A stretch of 64,000 nt of DNA from Lineus longissimus. Lineage: Eukaryota > Nemertea > Pilidiophora > Heteronemertea > Lineidae. Each line of letters opens with the position of its first letter. Positions within the stretch are counted from its first letter, which is position 1. The stretch spans positions 8,370,001 through 8,434,000 of the forward strand of contig NC_088321.1 of NCBI RefSeq assembly GCF_910592395.1, in the 5' to 3' direction. Under the pieces are notes generated by a model. It was not told where the DNA came from and searched no databases. It saw nothing but the letters and a program-made list of their open reading frames with translations. Made by a program: the position numbers and the translations under genes. Below are positions 17,386 to 28,270 of the stretch, piece after piece.

Positions 17386-18930
17386 TTATTATATAAAAAG
17401 TTTTTCACTTTTTTATTTTTTGGAAATTATGACATTTAGAAAAATTATGAAACTTAGAAACTTAGACAATTTAGAAAATTTTGATAATTTAGGAAATTTG
17501 GACACATTAGTGACTTGACTGAAATTAGACTAGGAATTAAATTTGACTGGGGATTGACTGGAATTAGACTAGGAATTAAATTTGACTGAGATTAGACTAG
17601 GAATTAACTCAGATAAATTTATACTGGGATTTGACTGAATAAATTTGACTGGGATTAGACTGTGAGTTAGAACTGTCATTTATACACTACTCGCGTCATA
17701 TCGTGTAATTGATTAGATTACACATCCTCATCTAACAGCCGCTTCCTCTTGCATGCTGTAGCCATGATTCAGCTCAAAAACCATGATTCAGCTCAAAAGC
17801 TCAAAAACCATGATTCAGCTCAAAAGCTCAAAAACCATGATTCAGCTCAAAAGCTCAAAAACCATGATTCAGCTCAAAAACTGGTGCCAGTAGTGTTCTG
17901 AAACCAAACTACACTGCGCTGACGTTCTAAGGGGATTCCCCATCGAATTTCTGAGTGTTGCTTGGGCTGAGGTGAATCACAAACATAGGTGCCATACAAC
18001 GTCTTACGCAATGCACGGTCTTTAGGCCAAGACGTCATATGGTGTCTTAATTACGCAGTTAACAGGTTAAATTTAATTACAAATTCAGAATTTTTAACAA
18101 CCGGCGTAGCCTAGCTAGGCCTTAATTTCAGTCGATTAAAAAATAAAACAGGGATAGGCCCGGAGCAACTGCAGAATAGCCGGGACACTCTGTGCTAAAT
18201 GATAGGAATGGTGTACATAATGTACAGAGGAACAGAGTGTAGGCCTACATCGTCATAATGTACTGTCAGAGCTACTGTCCCGGCTATCGCTATTCTGTAG
18301 TTAGGCCATAGGCCCCGATAGGCCTACATTCACTTATTGACTAATTGAGACATCTAGGCTTCGACATTTTTTCAAACTTAATCAATAACTCTGTGTGATT
18401 GGGAGTTTGACATGATGACTGGTGTGTGATTTAACTGTAAATGAATGCGAAATGACTTTTTTGTAACTTTTTTTGTTTTTCTTGGAATGCCATCTAAATT
18501 TTCCTTAGATACGCCCAAAACATTTAATTTCTGGCGAAATCTTTTGATGAAAAAACATATACTCTTTCTCTTCATATGGTTATTCTCCAAAATTTCGTTC
18601 TCTAGAAGGTAAAATATTACAAAAGAAACCGAAAAATTTGTACCTGTCAAAGTTTGGCTTCCATCTTGTTTTTTAGTTCATAAAAAAATTCTGGGAGGCG
18701 CTCGCAGTGAAAGCCGACAGATGGTGCACAAGTGCATCCGGTTTTTTCGGAGTTGGATTTGTTTATAAAATTTCCTCCGCACTTCCGTTAGTTTTGTCGT
18801 TATTATTGGTCAGATTCTACTGAAAATTGTTTAATTGTATTCATAAAGGTATACACTACTAATGACTTATGCCGAATATATGTTGACATATGCGTGTATT
18901 TGGGCTTGATGACGATTTGAAGGTATCAGG
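17386..18930. other. Element 1 right flank: degenerate AT repeats, 27-bp repeats, MITE, no gene
   Basis: From 17,430 to about 17,660 the DNA is built of degenerate TTAGA/AAATT and TTGACTGGGATTAGACT units that may belong to the element terminus. From 17,763 to 17,880 there are about four copies of a 27-bp unit (CCATGATTCAGCTCAAAAGC plus TCAAAAA). A hairpin is present at 17,704-17,724 (GTGTAAT/ATTACAC). A MITE follows at 18,168-18,302. I see no coding exon in the rest, although the GC-richer 18,690-18,800 stretch could be a promoter. Confidence 0.6.
18168..18302 (+). mobile_element. Short TIR MITE, copy A
   Basis: A 135-bp element with terminal inverted repeats reading CTGCAGAATAGCCGGGACA on the left and its diverged complement (TGTCCCGGCTATCGCTATTCTGTAG) at the right; the second copy is at 25,719-25,842 in the opposite orientation. 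The interior has palindromic GTACATAATGTAC. No open frame. Confidence 0.7.
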
Positions 18931-19238
18931 CTGTTTCGCTACATTGCCAGTTCGCTACAAGTCGTTTCGCTACATGTGCAATACCCCAATACACAGGGTG
19001 ATATCAGTGACTCCAGTACCTGTGTGAGCTGCGCAATGGCTGCTTCGCGGTGTTCGTCATTATTCTGTGCGTAGCTTCTCTAATTGAGGGCTGTGTAAAA
19101 CACACATATATGGATGACGTAGTTCACATTTCCGCCTTCAGCCACTTTTTTCGACTGAAGAAATCCGATTTTTAGAAGTGGAGCTAGCAATGCATTGAAA
19201 TTTTGTATCAACCAAATCACCCTTGCAATACCTGAAGG

Positions 19239-22200
19239 TAAGTTTTTAATGTTTCAAAACTAGTTTTTAATGATTATATTTGTATAAATCTACATGTTAG
19301 GAAAGTATGAAGAGGATTTGAGCACCAGAACATTGCTTTTAAACGCCCAGAAAAATCGATATCGAAGTGAAATTTTGCAAAAACCGGTCAAATTCTGAAG
19401 AAAAAAAAGACTCAATAAACCCCGCAAAAATAGCAATTGTGCACAAATATCATGTTCAAATGATAGTTTAGGATGTTAAGCATTGATTTCTGACCAGTTT
19501 TATTAAAATAATGTCTTAGATATAAGGATGATATGCGATTTTGATGTTTACCTCTCCAGGCTAAAAAAAAACATGGAGGCTGGCTAGTGGTCACGTGACC
19601 TGATTCTAGGCTTCTGATTGGCTGATGCCTGTGTTTACCAACACAAGTAGCCATGTGTTTTTTGTTTATATATTTTAAATGAATGCTTTTCAAAGGATTC
19701 TTTTTCTTTTAGCTCCCACATTATGTGTGCTTCCAAGAAATAAAGATGCTGAATGTAACTTCTTCTATATTCCAGGTATAAATAGTAAAAATGCCGAGAC
19801 CAACCAAGAAAAGGAGAGGAGCCTTGCCGGGGAAGATGGGAAAGAATCGCCAGTTTCTCTCGGACAGTTTCAGGTTTTTCCCAGACAACCTCGACAGTCT
19901 GAAGAAAGGACACCTGCTGCTTCTCTATGTAAATCATGACAGTTCAATTAGTAAGACAATAAAAGCAGCCGAGGAAAAGCTACAAGTATCATCCAGGATC
20001 ACTCTGTCCCAAATGTTGTCCCTCGTCAACCACTCAAAGAAGTTCCAGAGCACAAATGAGACGACCATGAAGAAGTATGCAAGCTTTTGCTGTGAACCAT
20101 TTCTCCCTCATGCTGAAGTGCAACAGCCGGATCGAGTGTATCCAGTATCGCCAAGGGAACCTCAGTCAGTATCATCGTCACCAATACTGCCTCCTGAGAC
20201 ACCAGGATCATTGTCGCCCATTCCGCCTCGTGAGACACCAGGATCATCAACATCGATTCGTTCTTCAGCACGCAAAGGATCATTTACTCCGAGAAAATTA
20301 AAATTAAAGAAAAGATTGGAGTTTGTTTCTGAGACAAGGGGTGCCATGAAAACTATGTACCAAAAAAAGATAAAGGATTTAAAATCGCAAATTCAGAGCC
20401 AACAAGGGAATATGAGGAATGTCAAATATCTGAACCAGGAGATAAAACGTAAAAAACTTGCAATTGTGAGTAGGGACAACAAAATCAAGCGACTTCGAAT
20501 GGAATTTTCTGATACATCATTGGCCAAGGCACTAGCAGAATCGAAACAGACCATAAAATGCATTAAACGAAAATACAAACGATTGAAAAACAATTATGCT
20601 AAGGTGAACCAAAGTTCCTGTGATTGTGCATTGTCAAATGATGTTGAGATCGTGAAATTAAAAGATGAACTAAAAGCAAAAAATGAAACTAACAGTTGTT
20701 TACAGAATGAAAATCTGTATTTGGAAGAAAAAATCGAACTGATGAAAGACAATAATGCCAAATTATTTGAACAGGAGGGTAGGATGTTCCCTTTTGAAAT
20801 GAGGATGTTTGTTTATGACTGTGTGATTAACCATGTACCAACTAAAAATGTTCCCATACTCATGAAAAAAGCTGCACAACGATTTGGATTCCAGCTAGAT
20901 AATGTACCGCACAGGACAAGTGTGGAAATGATGGTTCGAGAATTGGGGGCGGTGACAGACTATCAGGTAGCAGAGTTTCTTTTACGGCATGATGACCTAA
21001 CCATAGGTTTTGATGCAACAACACAGGAGGGTGTTCACATTAATGAAGTCCACATCACTAGTCCGCAGGATTGCCTTGTGGTGGATATTGAACAGTTGCC
21101 TGGTGGCACTACCGAGGACTACGAAATGCACATCGTTAATTCCATCAACCGGGTGGCAGATGTATTTGCAGCATTTCAGGAGTGTGATTTTGAGAATACT
21201 CGTACGCAAATAGTGGGCAACATAAAGAACACCATGACAGATCGTGTAGCTGTCAATCATTCGACAATTTCTCGGTTGGAGGAAACATGGGGTGTGGTTT
21301 TAAATGAACTAAATTGCCACCTCCACCCGCTTGACACCATTGCAAGCTCGTCCAGGTCGACCCTAAAAAGTGCAGAAACTGTCAAAGGAAAATTATTCGG
21401 AACAGACTGTGTGGCTGGCAATATTGTATTGGCAGTAAACAAAGTTCGATACAAAGATGGCAAGGGGGACCCTAAAGGTTTTGTGGCGTTCTTGGAAAAG
21501 GATGGTTTACCCAAAGGACTTATACCGAGGTACAAGGGCAATAGGCTCCACGTATTATTTCATATTTGTGGCAAGCTTGTGGGCTATTATGACAACTTCC
21601 TGAGATTTTTCTCATCAACTACAGTTTCCTGTGGTGGGTTACTTGCTGCGATTCTGGCGGACTTCAGTTCAACAGAGGGAAAGGTGGAAATCCAAATTCT
21701 CGGATTAATCGGGAAGTTATTGACGGGTCCCTGGATGACCAAATTTTACTCGGCTGCAGGAAATCAGTCCGTCAGCCATGTTGATGGAATACAAGTGATT
21801 AAGAAAGTTGTTGATAAAATCAGGTCCATCATTCAAATGCCAATGAACACACTTGAAATGAAAACTGACTTCTTTGACAAGAAGTTAGTTGAAGATGTCA
21901 TCCTGCAAAAATTACAGGTGAAACCAACAGATAAACTGATGTTTTCCAACATGATGTCTCAGTGTCTCTCAAAGATTGTGGTGGTTTTGGAACGCCAGTA
22001 TGCTAGATACTTCAAATTGGACATCACAGAGCAACTTCGAAAGGAAACAGAGTCCTCCAGATGCCATAACATTGATGCTGAGGAGGTGATGGGGATGTTT
22101 TCAGCCGCCAAGGACCATGCCCCTAATGCAACCCTCTGCTTTCTGTCATCCAAAATTCGTGCACAGAAAAACAAGGTTGGTGAATACCTAGATGGCCTTG

Positions 22201-22676
22201 ATCAAGAGAAAAGGGAGAAGCTGATAAAGTTTTCTGTGCCTCTTGGCAGAAAACAACGTCAGATGAAACGGAAGAAGTGTGGTGAGATCAAAGAGGAAAT
22301 TCAACAGCGGATTGCTGCAAAAACGCAAAAAAAACAGACATATGAGAGGAATAAGCTGGAGAAAAAATTGAAAAATGCAAGCTTGGACATTGCTGCCGAA
22401 TTCAGTGATGCAGATAAAGTTATTCAGGAGGGTATTCGGGACATTTTGGCTGGAAAAGTTGTTGGGCGTCGAATCTGCCATGTTTGGTATGAATCCAGTG
22501 GTAAAGTCATGTACAATGGAAAAATTGAAAAGCTGAAAAAGAAAGGTGGTGGAACTTATGTGGTAAGCTACTGGAATGAGAATGAGGGCGAGACATATGA
22601 AGACGGAGTAGACTTTGACATTCTAAAATTTGCACTTGCTGCAGATTATATTTGTGAGGACTTAACCATGTCGTAA
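19239..22676 (+). CDS. Putative RNase H-fold transposase, 961 aa (coding 19,791-22,676)
   Basis: Coding runs uninterrupted from 19,791. A likely 5'-UTR intron extends from the donor GAAG|GTAAGT near 19,239 to the acceptor ATTCCAG near 19,776. The N terminus is basic. Residues 170-330 form a coiled coil. A catalytic-like core follows: GFDATTQEG (near 21,006, first Asp), TMTDRVAVNHS (near 21,236, second Asp), a Cys/His element LNCHLHPLD (near 21,313), and a late NIDAEEVMGMFSAAKDHAPNA block (near 22,070) that could hold the catalytic Glu. This D-D-CxH-E order recalls hAT/KDZ-like transposases. The C terminus has a Tudor/chromo-like VWYESSGKVMYNGKI ... YVVSYWNENEGETYEDG region. Superfamily assignment is not certain. 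Confidence 0.72.
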
Positions 22677-23394
22677 AACATTTCCTGAATACATTGGAAT
22701 AGGGGTGATGGAATTCAGTCAAGATCTTAAAGGTACTTTTATGTCTTTTTTGGCAAAGTGTGTTTTTTTGCATTAAAATTAATGTGTTGCCGCTGACAGG
22801 TACGGTATTCACATACTGCCAGGTTCTTGAATGAAATTTATAAACTTATTTATAAGCATAAACTTCTCTAAAATGGTTGTTTCTTGTAGCTTTCTTTATA
22901 ACCTTTCTATTGATATAATCCTTTTTTAAATAGGACCAAAAATGAGGAAGTTACGTTAAAATATGTTGAAAGCTATTGGACATTTTGTCGTTCTAATTAA
23001 CATGCTAATTAACATAATTATTAAGATTAAGGCTTGTAATTAGGAGTTAAATTTGTTTAACTTTGCAGATTCTTGTAGTGTGCTCCATAAGCTTTCCAAA
23101 GATGCCATCCCTTCTTAAATTGGATTTAAACTAAGAAAGTTATGCCGTGTTGAAGGTCTGCCGACACGGATATCGGTCACAAGTTTTCCAATTAATCTAT
23201 TGTTTTCCAATTACCAAATATCATTGTTTTTCTGATTTTCAAAATGTCATAACTTTCTTATTTTTTATCACAAAAAAATGATCCAAGTATATTTGGAAAG
23301 CTCTTTTCAAGCACTTTGCAATGGTACTAGTCTTAATACAACCCTTCAACTTTGAATTTTTGATGTCACATACCGGCGGCGGGCGGCGGCGGCA
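22677..23394. other. Transposon 3' region without gene
   Basis: This is AT-rich non-coding sequence between the transposase stop and the motif array. It contains TTAATTAACATGCTAATTAA-like palindromic tracts near 23,000 and no open frame of interest. Confidence 0.5.
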
Positions 23395-24150
23395 CTCACC
23401 GTCACGACCTACCATGTAGCGAAACGAGCGAAACGACCTACCATGTAGCGAAACGACCGCCACGACCTAAACGACCTACCATGTAGCGAAACGACCGCCA
23501 CGGTGGCGGTCGTTTCGCTACGTGGCGGTCGTTTCGCTACATGGTAGGTCGTTTCGCTACATGGGTGGAGTCGTTTCGCTACATGATGGGTATGGTCGTT
23601 TCGCTACATGGAGGACGTTTCGCTACATGGGTGGAGTCGTTTCGCTACATGGATGTAGTCATTATTTTTACTCTATTTTACTCTATAATTCCCGGTGGTG
23701 AATCTTTCCACAGGGGTCATTCAACCGCACTTCAACGCAAACTTTTTTAGGATTTTAACAAAAAATGGGGCCGGGCGTTTTTCGTAGGGGCGGGCGGGGA
23801 CGATCACCAACTCTTTTTTTTATGTGGCCTAACCCAGGCCAGGACGACAAGAACCCCTTGCGCGCCATCAAACCGTATAAGTTTTTTTACCGGCAAACTG
23901 TGCTACAATAAATTTGTAGTCACCACCGGGAATTATAGTAGGGTAAAATAGAGTAAAAATAATGACTACATCCATGTAGCGAAACGACTCCACCCATGTA
24001 GCGAAACGTCCTCCATGTAGCGAAACGACCATACCCATCATGTAGCGAAACGACTCCACCCATGTAGCGAAACGACCTACCATGTAGCGAAACGACCGCC
24101 ACATGTAGCGAAACGACTTGTAGCGAACTGGCAATGTAGCGAAACGACAG
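23395..24150. repeat. Palindromic array of CATGTAGCGAAACGAC motifs
   Basis: The 16-bp motif CATGTAGCGAAACGAC is repeated in direct orientation at 23,410-23,500. It is inverted around a perfect palindrome centred near 23,500 (GACCGCCAC/GTGGCGGTC), runs as GTCGTTTCGCTACATG to about 23,655, and returns in the first orientation at 23,970-24,150. The 23,512-23,700 and 23,930-24,110 blocks are complementary over about 190 bp, including an ATAGAGTAAAAATAATGACT flank. This forms a nested inverted-repeat element at the right end of the transposon. Confidence 0.8.
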
Positions 24151-24362
24151 TAATTCTTGAAATTACCAGTCATCCGATCGGCGAAACAGCGTCCACCACT
24201 CATCTCATGCACTGCACCAGCGTCCACCTGGTTTAAAATTCAGGCATAAAGTCATCAAAATAAAATTTAGTGGCCATAAACGTAATAAGAACACCATGAA
24301 ACACATTTCCTGAAAATTTTTATGACATTTGGGTGTAAGACTGAGATGTTGTCTTACTCTTA

Positions 24363-24415
24363 TTAGCTCACCTCTTAGCAGAGGTGAGCTTATCCCATAC
24401 CGTGGCGTCCGTCGT

Positions 24416-24483
<68 letters not shown>

Positions 24484-25522
24484 CGTCGTCCGTTAGCAGG
24501 GCACGTTTCGTAACTGTTAGAGCTATTGAGTTGAAACTTGGTACACATGTACCCTTATGTAATGACACCTTGGAGACTAAGTTTCAATCCGATTCGTTTC
24601 ATGGTTTGGCCACCAGGGGGCCAAACGTTAAAAGTGAAAATATGCAATATCTCCCTTAATAGTAGTCGGGAAATTTTGAAAAAAATATGGTAGGTACTTC
24701 TAGCAAAGGTGCATCATATATCCTCCGGGTTTTTGATTTGACCTCCTTTTCAAGGTCACAGAGGTCAAATGGTGTAAATTGGCCGTTAGGATGTAACGAT
24801 GGCACGTTTCTAAACTGCAATGACTATTGATACCAAATTTGGTACACATTTACCCCTTAGTCAGGTGATCTCAGGGACCAAAGTTTGGTCCAATATAATT
24901 CACCACTTGACCACCAGGGGGCAAAATCCAAAAACCTTAAAAATGTGATTATTCTTTAACTTCTTGCTCGATTGCCACCAATTTGATATCATGGGTACAT
25001 CTAATCACCATACAGTATATGTCACACAAGTTTTTAATTTGACCTTCTTGTCAAGGTCACAGAGGTCAAATGGCATAAATTCGCCGTCAGGCCGTAACTA
25101 TGGCACGTTTCTTAACTGCAATGACTATTGATCACAAATTAAGTACACATGTACCCCTTGGTCAGGTGATCTCAGGTACCAAAGTTTGGTGCGATCTGAT
25201 TTGCCGTTTGGCCTCCAGGGAGGGGGCCAAATCCTAAATTCTTCAAAATGCCATTATACCTAGTAATGACTTGCCCGATTGGCACCAATTTTATATCATA
25301 GGTACATCTAATTCTAACAACCATTCAATGTGTCACCCGGGTCTTCTTTGATTTGACCTACTTTTCAAGGTCACAGAGGTCGAATGTACTGTAAATTGGC
25401 CATTTTGGGGAAATTGTAATTGCTTGGACCTACATCAAACTTAACACTACATGACACAATACCATGCTCTTTATCCATCTTTCCTCCACATGAGGTGAGC
25501 ACAATGGCCCTGGCCATTTCAT
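24363..25522 (-). mobile_element. Helentron-like non-autonomous element (HINE), copy 2
   Basis: This is the reverse-oriented counterpart of 9,885-11,032. It has the same hairpin at its left edge (AGCTCACCTC/GAGGTGAGCT), the CGT microsatellite at about 24,405-24,490, three internal diverged repeats, and the GAGGTGAGC ... CATTTCAT end at 25,490-25,522. The two copies are very similar, so their common source was active recently. Immediate flanks differ from copy 1, which fixes the borders to within two or three bases. Confidence 0.72.
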
Positions 25523-25718
25523 CTCTAAAATCACAGGGGCAGCTGGGCTCTGACCTCTGTATTGTCTATTGACACTATTGACTGTAGTCTGTTGTCAGTG
25601 TTGACCAGGTCCAGGAAGCCCTATCCAGTTCAAATCCAACACGGCCGCCGACAGGGTGGTGGACGCTGGTATATTTTAGACAACAACTCGCTAATCTAGC
25701 ACCCAAATGGGCCTTTGT

Positions 25719-25842
25719 CTGCAGAATAGCCGGGACAGTAGTAGCTCTGTACATTATGTACACTCTGTCCCTCTGTACATTATGTACACATTCCTATCAT
25801 TTAGCACAGAGTGTCACTGAGTGTCCCTGCTATTCTGCAGTT
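25719..25842 (-). mobile_element. Short TIR MITE, copy B
   Basis: The same family as 18,168-18,302 but inverted. It runs from CTGCAGAATAGCCGGGACAG at the left to CCTGCTATTCTGCAG at the right, with GTACATTATGTAC palindromes inside. Confidence 0.7.
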
Positions 25843-26089
25843 GCTCACACAAATGTCATGAAACGATCAGGAAATGTGGAAAAATGAAAATGTCCTTATT
25901 TCATTTAGGGCCTATGACCATTAGCCTAGATTTTATTTTGATGACTTTAATGCATTTAAACCTGGTGGACGCTGTTAAGTATGACCCAAAATTACAGCTG
26001 CTGACACCTGAGAATCTGCAATTGAAGTGAAACTCTTTTTTCTGTCTCTTTGGGAAGGTGTAAATGCTGATGGCGACTCTAATCTCACT

Positions 26090-27400
26090 CTGATAGAAGA
26101 TCCGCCTTCTTGGATCAACAAAATCCAACTATTTTCACCTGAGGGTCAAACTATTTTGGCCTAAAACTTATATTAATCGTCAACAAAATCGAACTATTTT
26201 CACCCGAGAGATGTCAAACAATTTTGGCCTAAAACTTGATGATATAAGGCCTTATTGTCAACAAAATCCAACTATTTTCACGTGAGAGAGGTTCAACTAT
26301 TTTGGCCTGAAACTTGATGATCAATATTAATTGTCAACAAAATCCAACTATTTTCACCTGAGAGAGGTTCAACTATTTTGGCCTAAAACTTGATGATCAA
26401 TATTAATCGTCAACAAAATCCACCTATTTTCACGTGAGAGAGGGTCAAACTATTTTGGCCTAAAACTTGATGATCAATATTAATCGTCAACAAAATCCAC
26501 CTATTTTCACGTGAGAGAGGGTCAAACTATTTTGGCCTAAAACTTGATGATCAATATTAATCGTCAACAAAATACACCTATTTTCACGTGAGAGAGGTTC
26601 AAATATTTTGGCCTAAAGCTTGATGATCAATATTAATTGTCAACAAAATCCACCTATTTTCACGTGAGAGAGGTTCAACTATTTTGGCCTAAATCTTGAT
26701 GATCAATATTAATCGTCAACAAAATCGAACTATTTTCACCTGAGGGTCAAACTATTTTGGCCTAAAACTTGATGATCAATATTAATCGTCAACAAAATCC
26801 ACCTATTTTCACGTGAGAGAGGTTCAACTATTTTGGCCTAAAACTTGATGATCAATATTAATCGTCAACAAAATCCACCTATTTTCACGTGAGAGAGGGT
26901 CAAACTATTTTGGCCTAAAACTTGATGATCAATATTAATCGTCAACAAAATCCACCTATTTTCACGTGAGAGAGGGTCAAACTATTTTGGCCTAAAACTT
27001 GATGATCAATATTAATCGTCAACAAAATCCACCTATTTTCACGTGAGAGAGGTTCAACTATTTTGGCCTAAAACTTGATGATCAATATTAATTGTCAACA
27101 AAATCCACCTATTTTCACGTGAGAGAGGTTCAACTATTTTGGCCTAAAACTTGATGATCAATATTAATCGTCAACAAAATCGAACTATTTTCACCCGAGA
27201 GATGTCAAACAATTTTGGCCTAAAACTTGATGATATAAGGCCTTATTGTCAACAAAATCCACCTATTTTCACGTGAGAGAGGTTCAACTATTTTGGCCTA
27301 AAACTTGATGATCAATATTAATTGTCAACAAAATCCAACTATTTTCGCCTGAGACTGAGAGGTCAAACTATTTTGGCCTTAAACTTGATGATATTAAGCT
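26090..27400. repeat. 77-bp minisatellite, about 16 copies
   Basis: The unit of 76-77 bp contains GTCAACAAAATCCACCTATT, TTCACGTGAGAGAGGTTCAA and CTATTTTGGCCTAAAACTTG followed by ATGATCAATATTAATC. Copies vary in ACGTGAG versus ACCTGAG and in the GGTTC/GGGTC position. CACGTG E-box-like hexamers recur in many units. No coding potential. Confidence 0.9.
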
Positions 27401-28128
27401 TTGCATTCTTAATCTTATATTGTTTCAGCACTTTTTAATTTGCATCAAATTACAATATTCGGCCATTATATTGACGTTTTGAAATCTTTTTCGACCCTGT
27501 TTACATTGTCTTAGGAAAAGTATAGGCTTGACTAGTTTGGGGTGAGTCTCCACTCGCTTTTCAGAGAAAAGTGAGTCCCAAAGGTGAATTGTTATGACAG
27601 GAGGTGAATCCGCTCCTGGTGATTTCCATGAGACAGGTGAATCTATGACTGGTTCCCAACCTCAGGGATTTGCTGGACTGGCGAGTTAACGTCGAGTGCC
27701 TGAGGAGGGGGGTCCGGGCATAAACTTGATAGCTGCATTAAAACAATGAAATGTCAAATGAAGCCGGCGGCTATTTCTTGCACCGGTACGTCAGTACTAG
27801 ATAAACTGTAAAACACATGGTAAACTTACAATGCCTGTGATTCACAGGCATTGTAAGTTTGAAAAATAATAAATAATAAATTTCTGCCATTTTGAAAAGC
27901 ACTTTTCACAGAAATTTATTTGCGCAAACCGTTTATTGAGTCTTTGGCATGGGAACTGGTCTTGAAACATCTCAGTTGTAATCTATTGTTTTTGATATGT
28001 CATCCGATCTGAAGCGTATTCAGATCTCGATAATAATTTTGGGCAAGTTGGGGTTCCTGGCCACAACTGTCATGACTGTCAACCCAATGTTCGTCTAATC
28101 TTTTGATTTCACCACGTTCTTTTTCTAG
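27401..28128. other. GTF2E2 upstream region with hairpin
   Basis: The first coding exon is preceded directly by TTTTTCTAG, so a 5'-UTR exon and promoter should lie upstream, in or left of this stretch. A perfect palindrome of about 37 bp is present at 27,822-27,858 (AACTTACAATGCCTGTGA and its complement). I could not place the transcription start. Confidence 0.5.
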
Positions 28129-28270
28129 ATGGATCCAGCATTGCTGAAGGAGAGAGAAGCTTTCAAAAAGAGGGCGCTAGCACAACCATCAGTCGAAAAG
28201 AGAAAGGCCCAGAAAAGAACTGAAAATGATCGCAGTACTAAGAAGGCACGGCCAGCGCCAAAACCTAAAG
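28129..28270 (+). CDS. GTF2E2: GTF2E2 coding exon 1
   Basis: The ATG directly follows the acceptor TTTTTCTAG. The exon encodes [17 protein letters not shown] and a basic Lys/Arg region, and ends AAACCTAAAG|GTAAGC in phase 1. The acceptor directly before the ATG implies a 5'-UTR intron. Confidence 0.93.

Larger units (their letters stand above)
1..17400. mobile_element. Polinton/Maverick (adintovirus-like) element 1, left end outside window
   Basis: An AT-rich block of about 17 compact genes on both strands holds the Polinton hallmark set: protein-primed family B DNA polymerase, retroviral-type integrase, double jelly-roll-type major capsid protein, FtsK/HerA-type packaging ATPase and a penton-like protein. 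Genes are intronless, closely packed or overlapping, and almost all start in a TATAAATAAATG-like box. No adenain-type protease was found, so it may lie left of the window. The right border is not resolved. Gene density ends at 17,385 and is followed by degenerate AT-rich repeats to about 17,660, which could include the terminal inverted repeat. Most genes are intact, so the copy looks relatively recent apart from the insertion at 9,885-11,032. Confidence 0.93.
18931..24150 (+). mobile_element. TIR DNA transposon with repeated GTCGTTTCGCTACATG ends
   Basis: The left end (18,931-18,978) and the complement of the right end (24,100-24,150) match over about 48 bp, apart from a 3-nt difference: TTTCGCTACATTGCCAGTTC, then GCTACAAGTCGTTTCGCTAC. 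The TIR itself contains three copies of a CGTTTCGCTACA-like motif. The element carries one large intact reading frame with a transposase-like protein. No target duplication is obvious. The right end is expanded by a nested palindromic array of the same motif (23,395-24,120). Confidence 0.75.

Noticed and set aside
19679-19939. 86-aa frame before the transposase start
   Set aside because: It overlaps the transposase in another frame and crosses the likely 5'-UTR acceptor; no family features.
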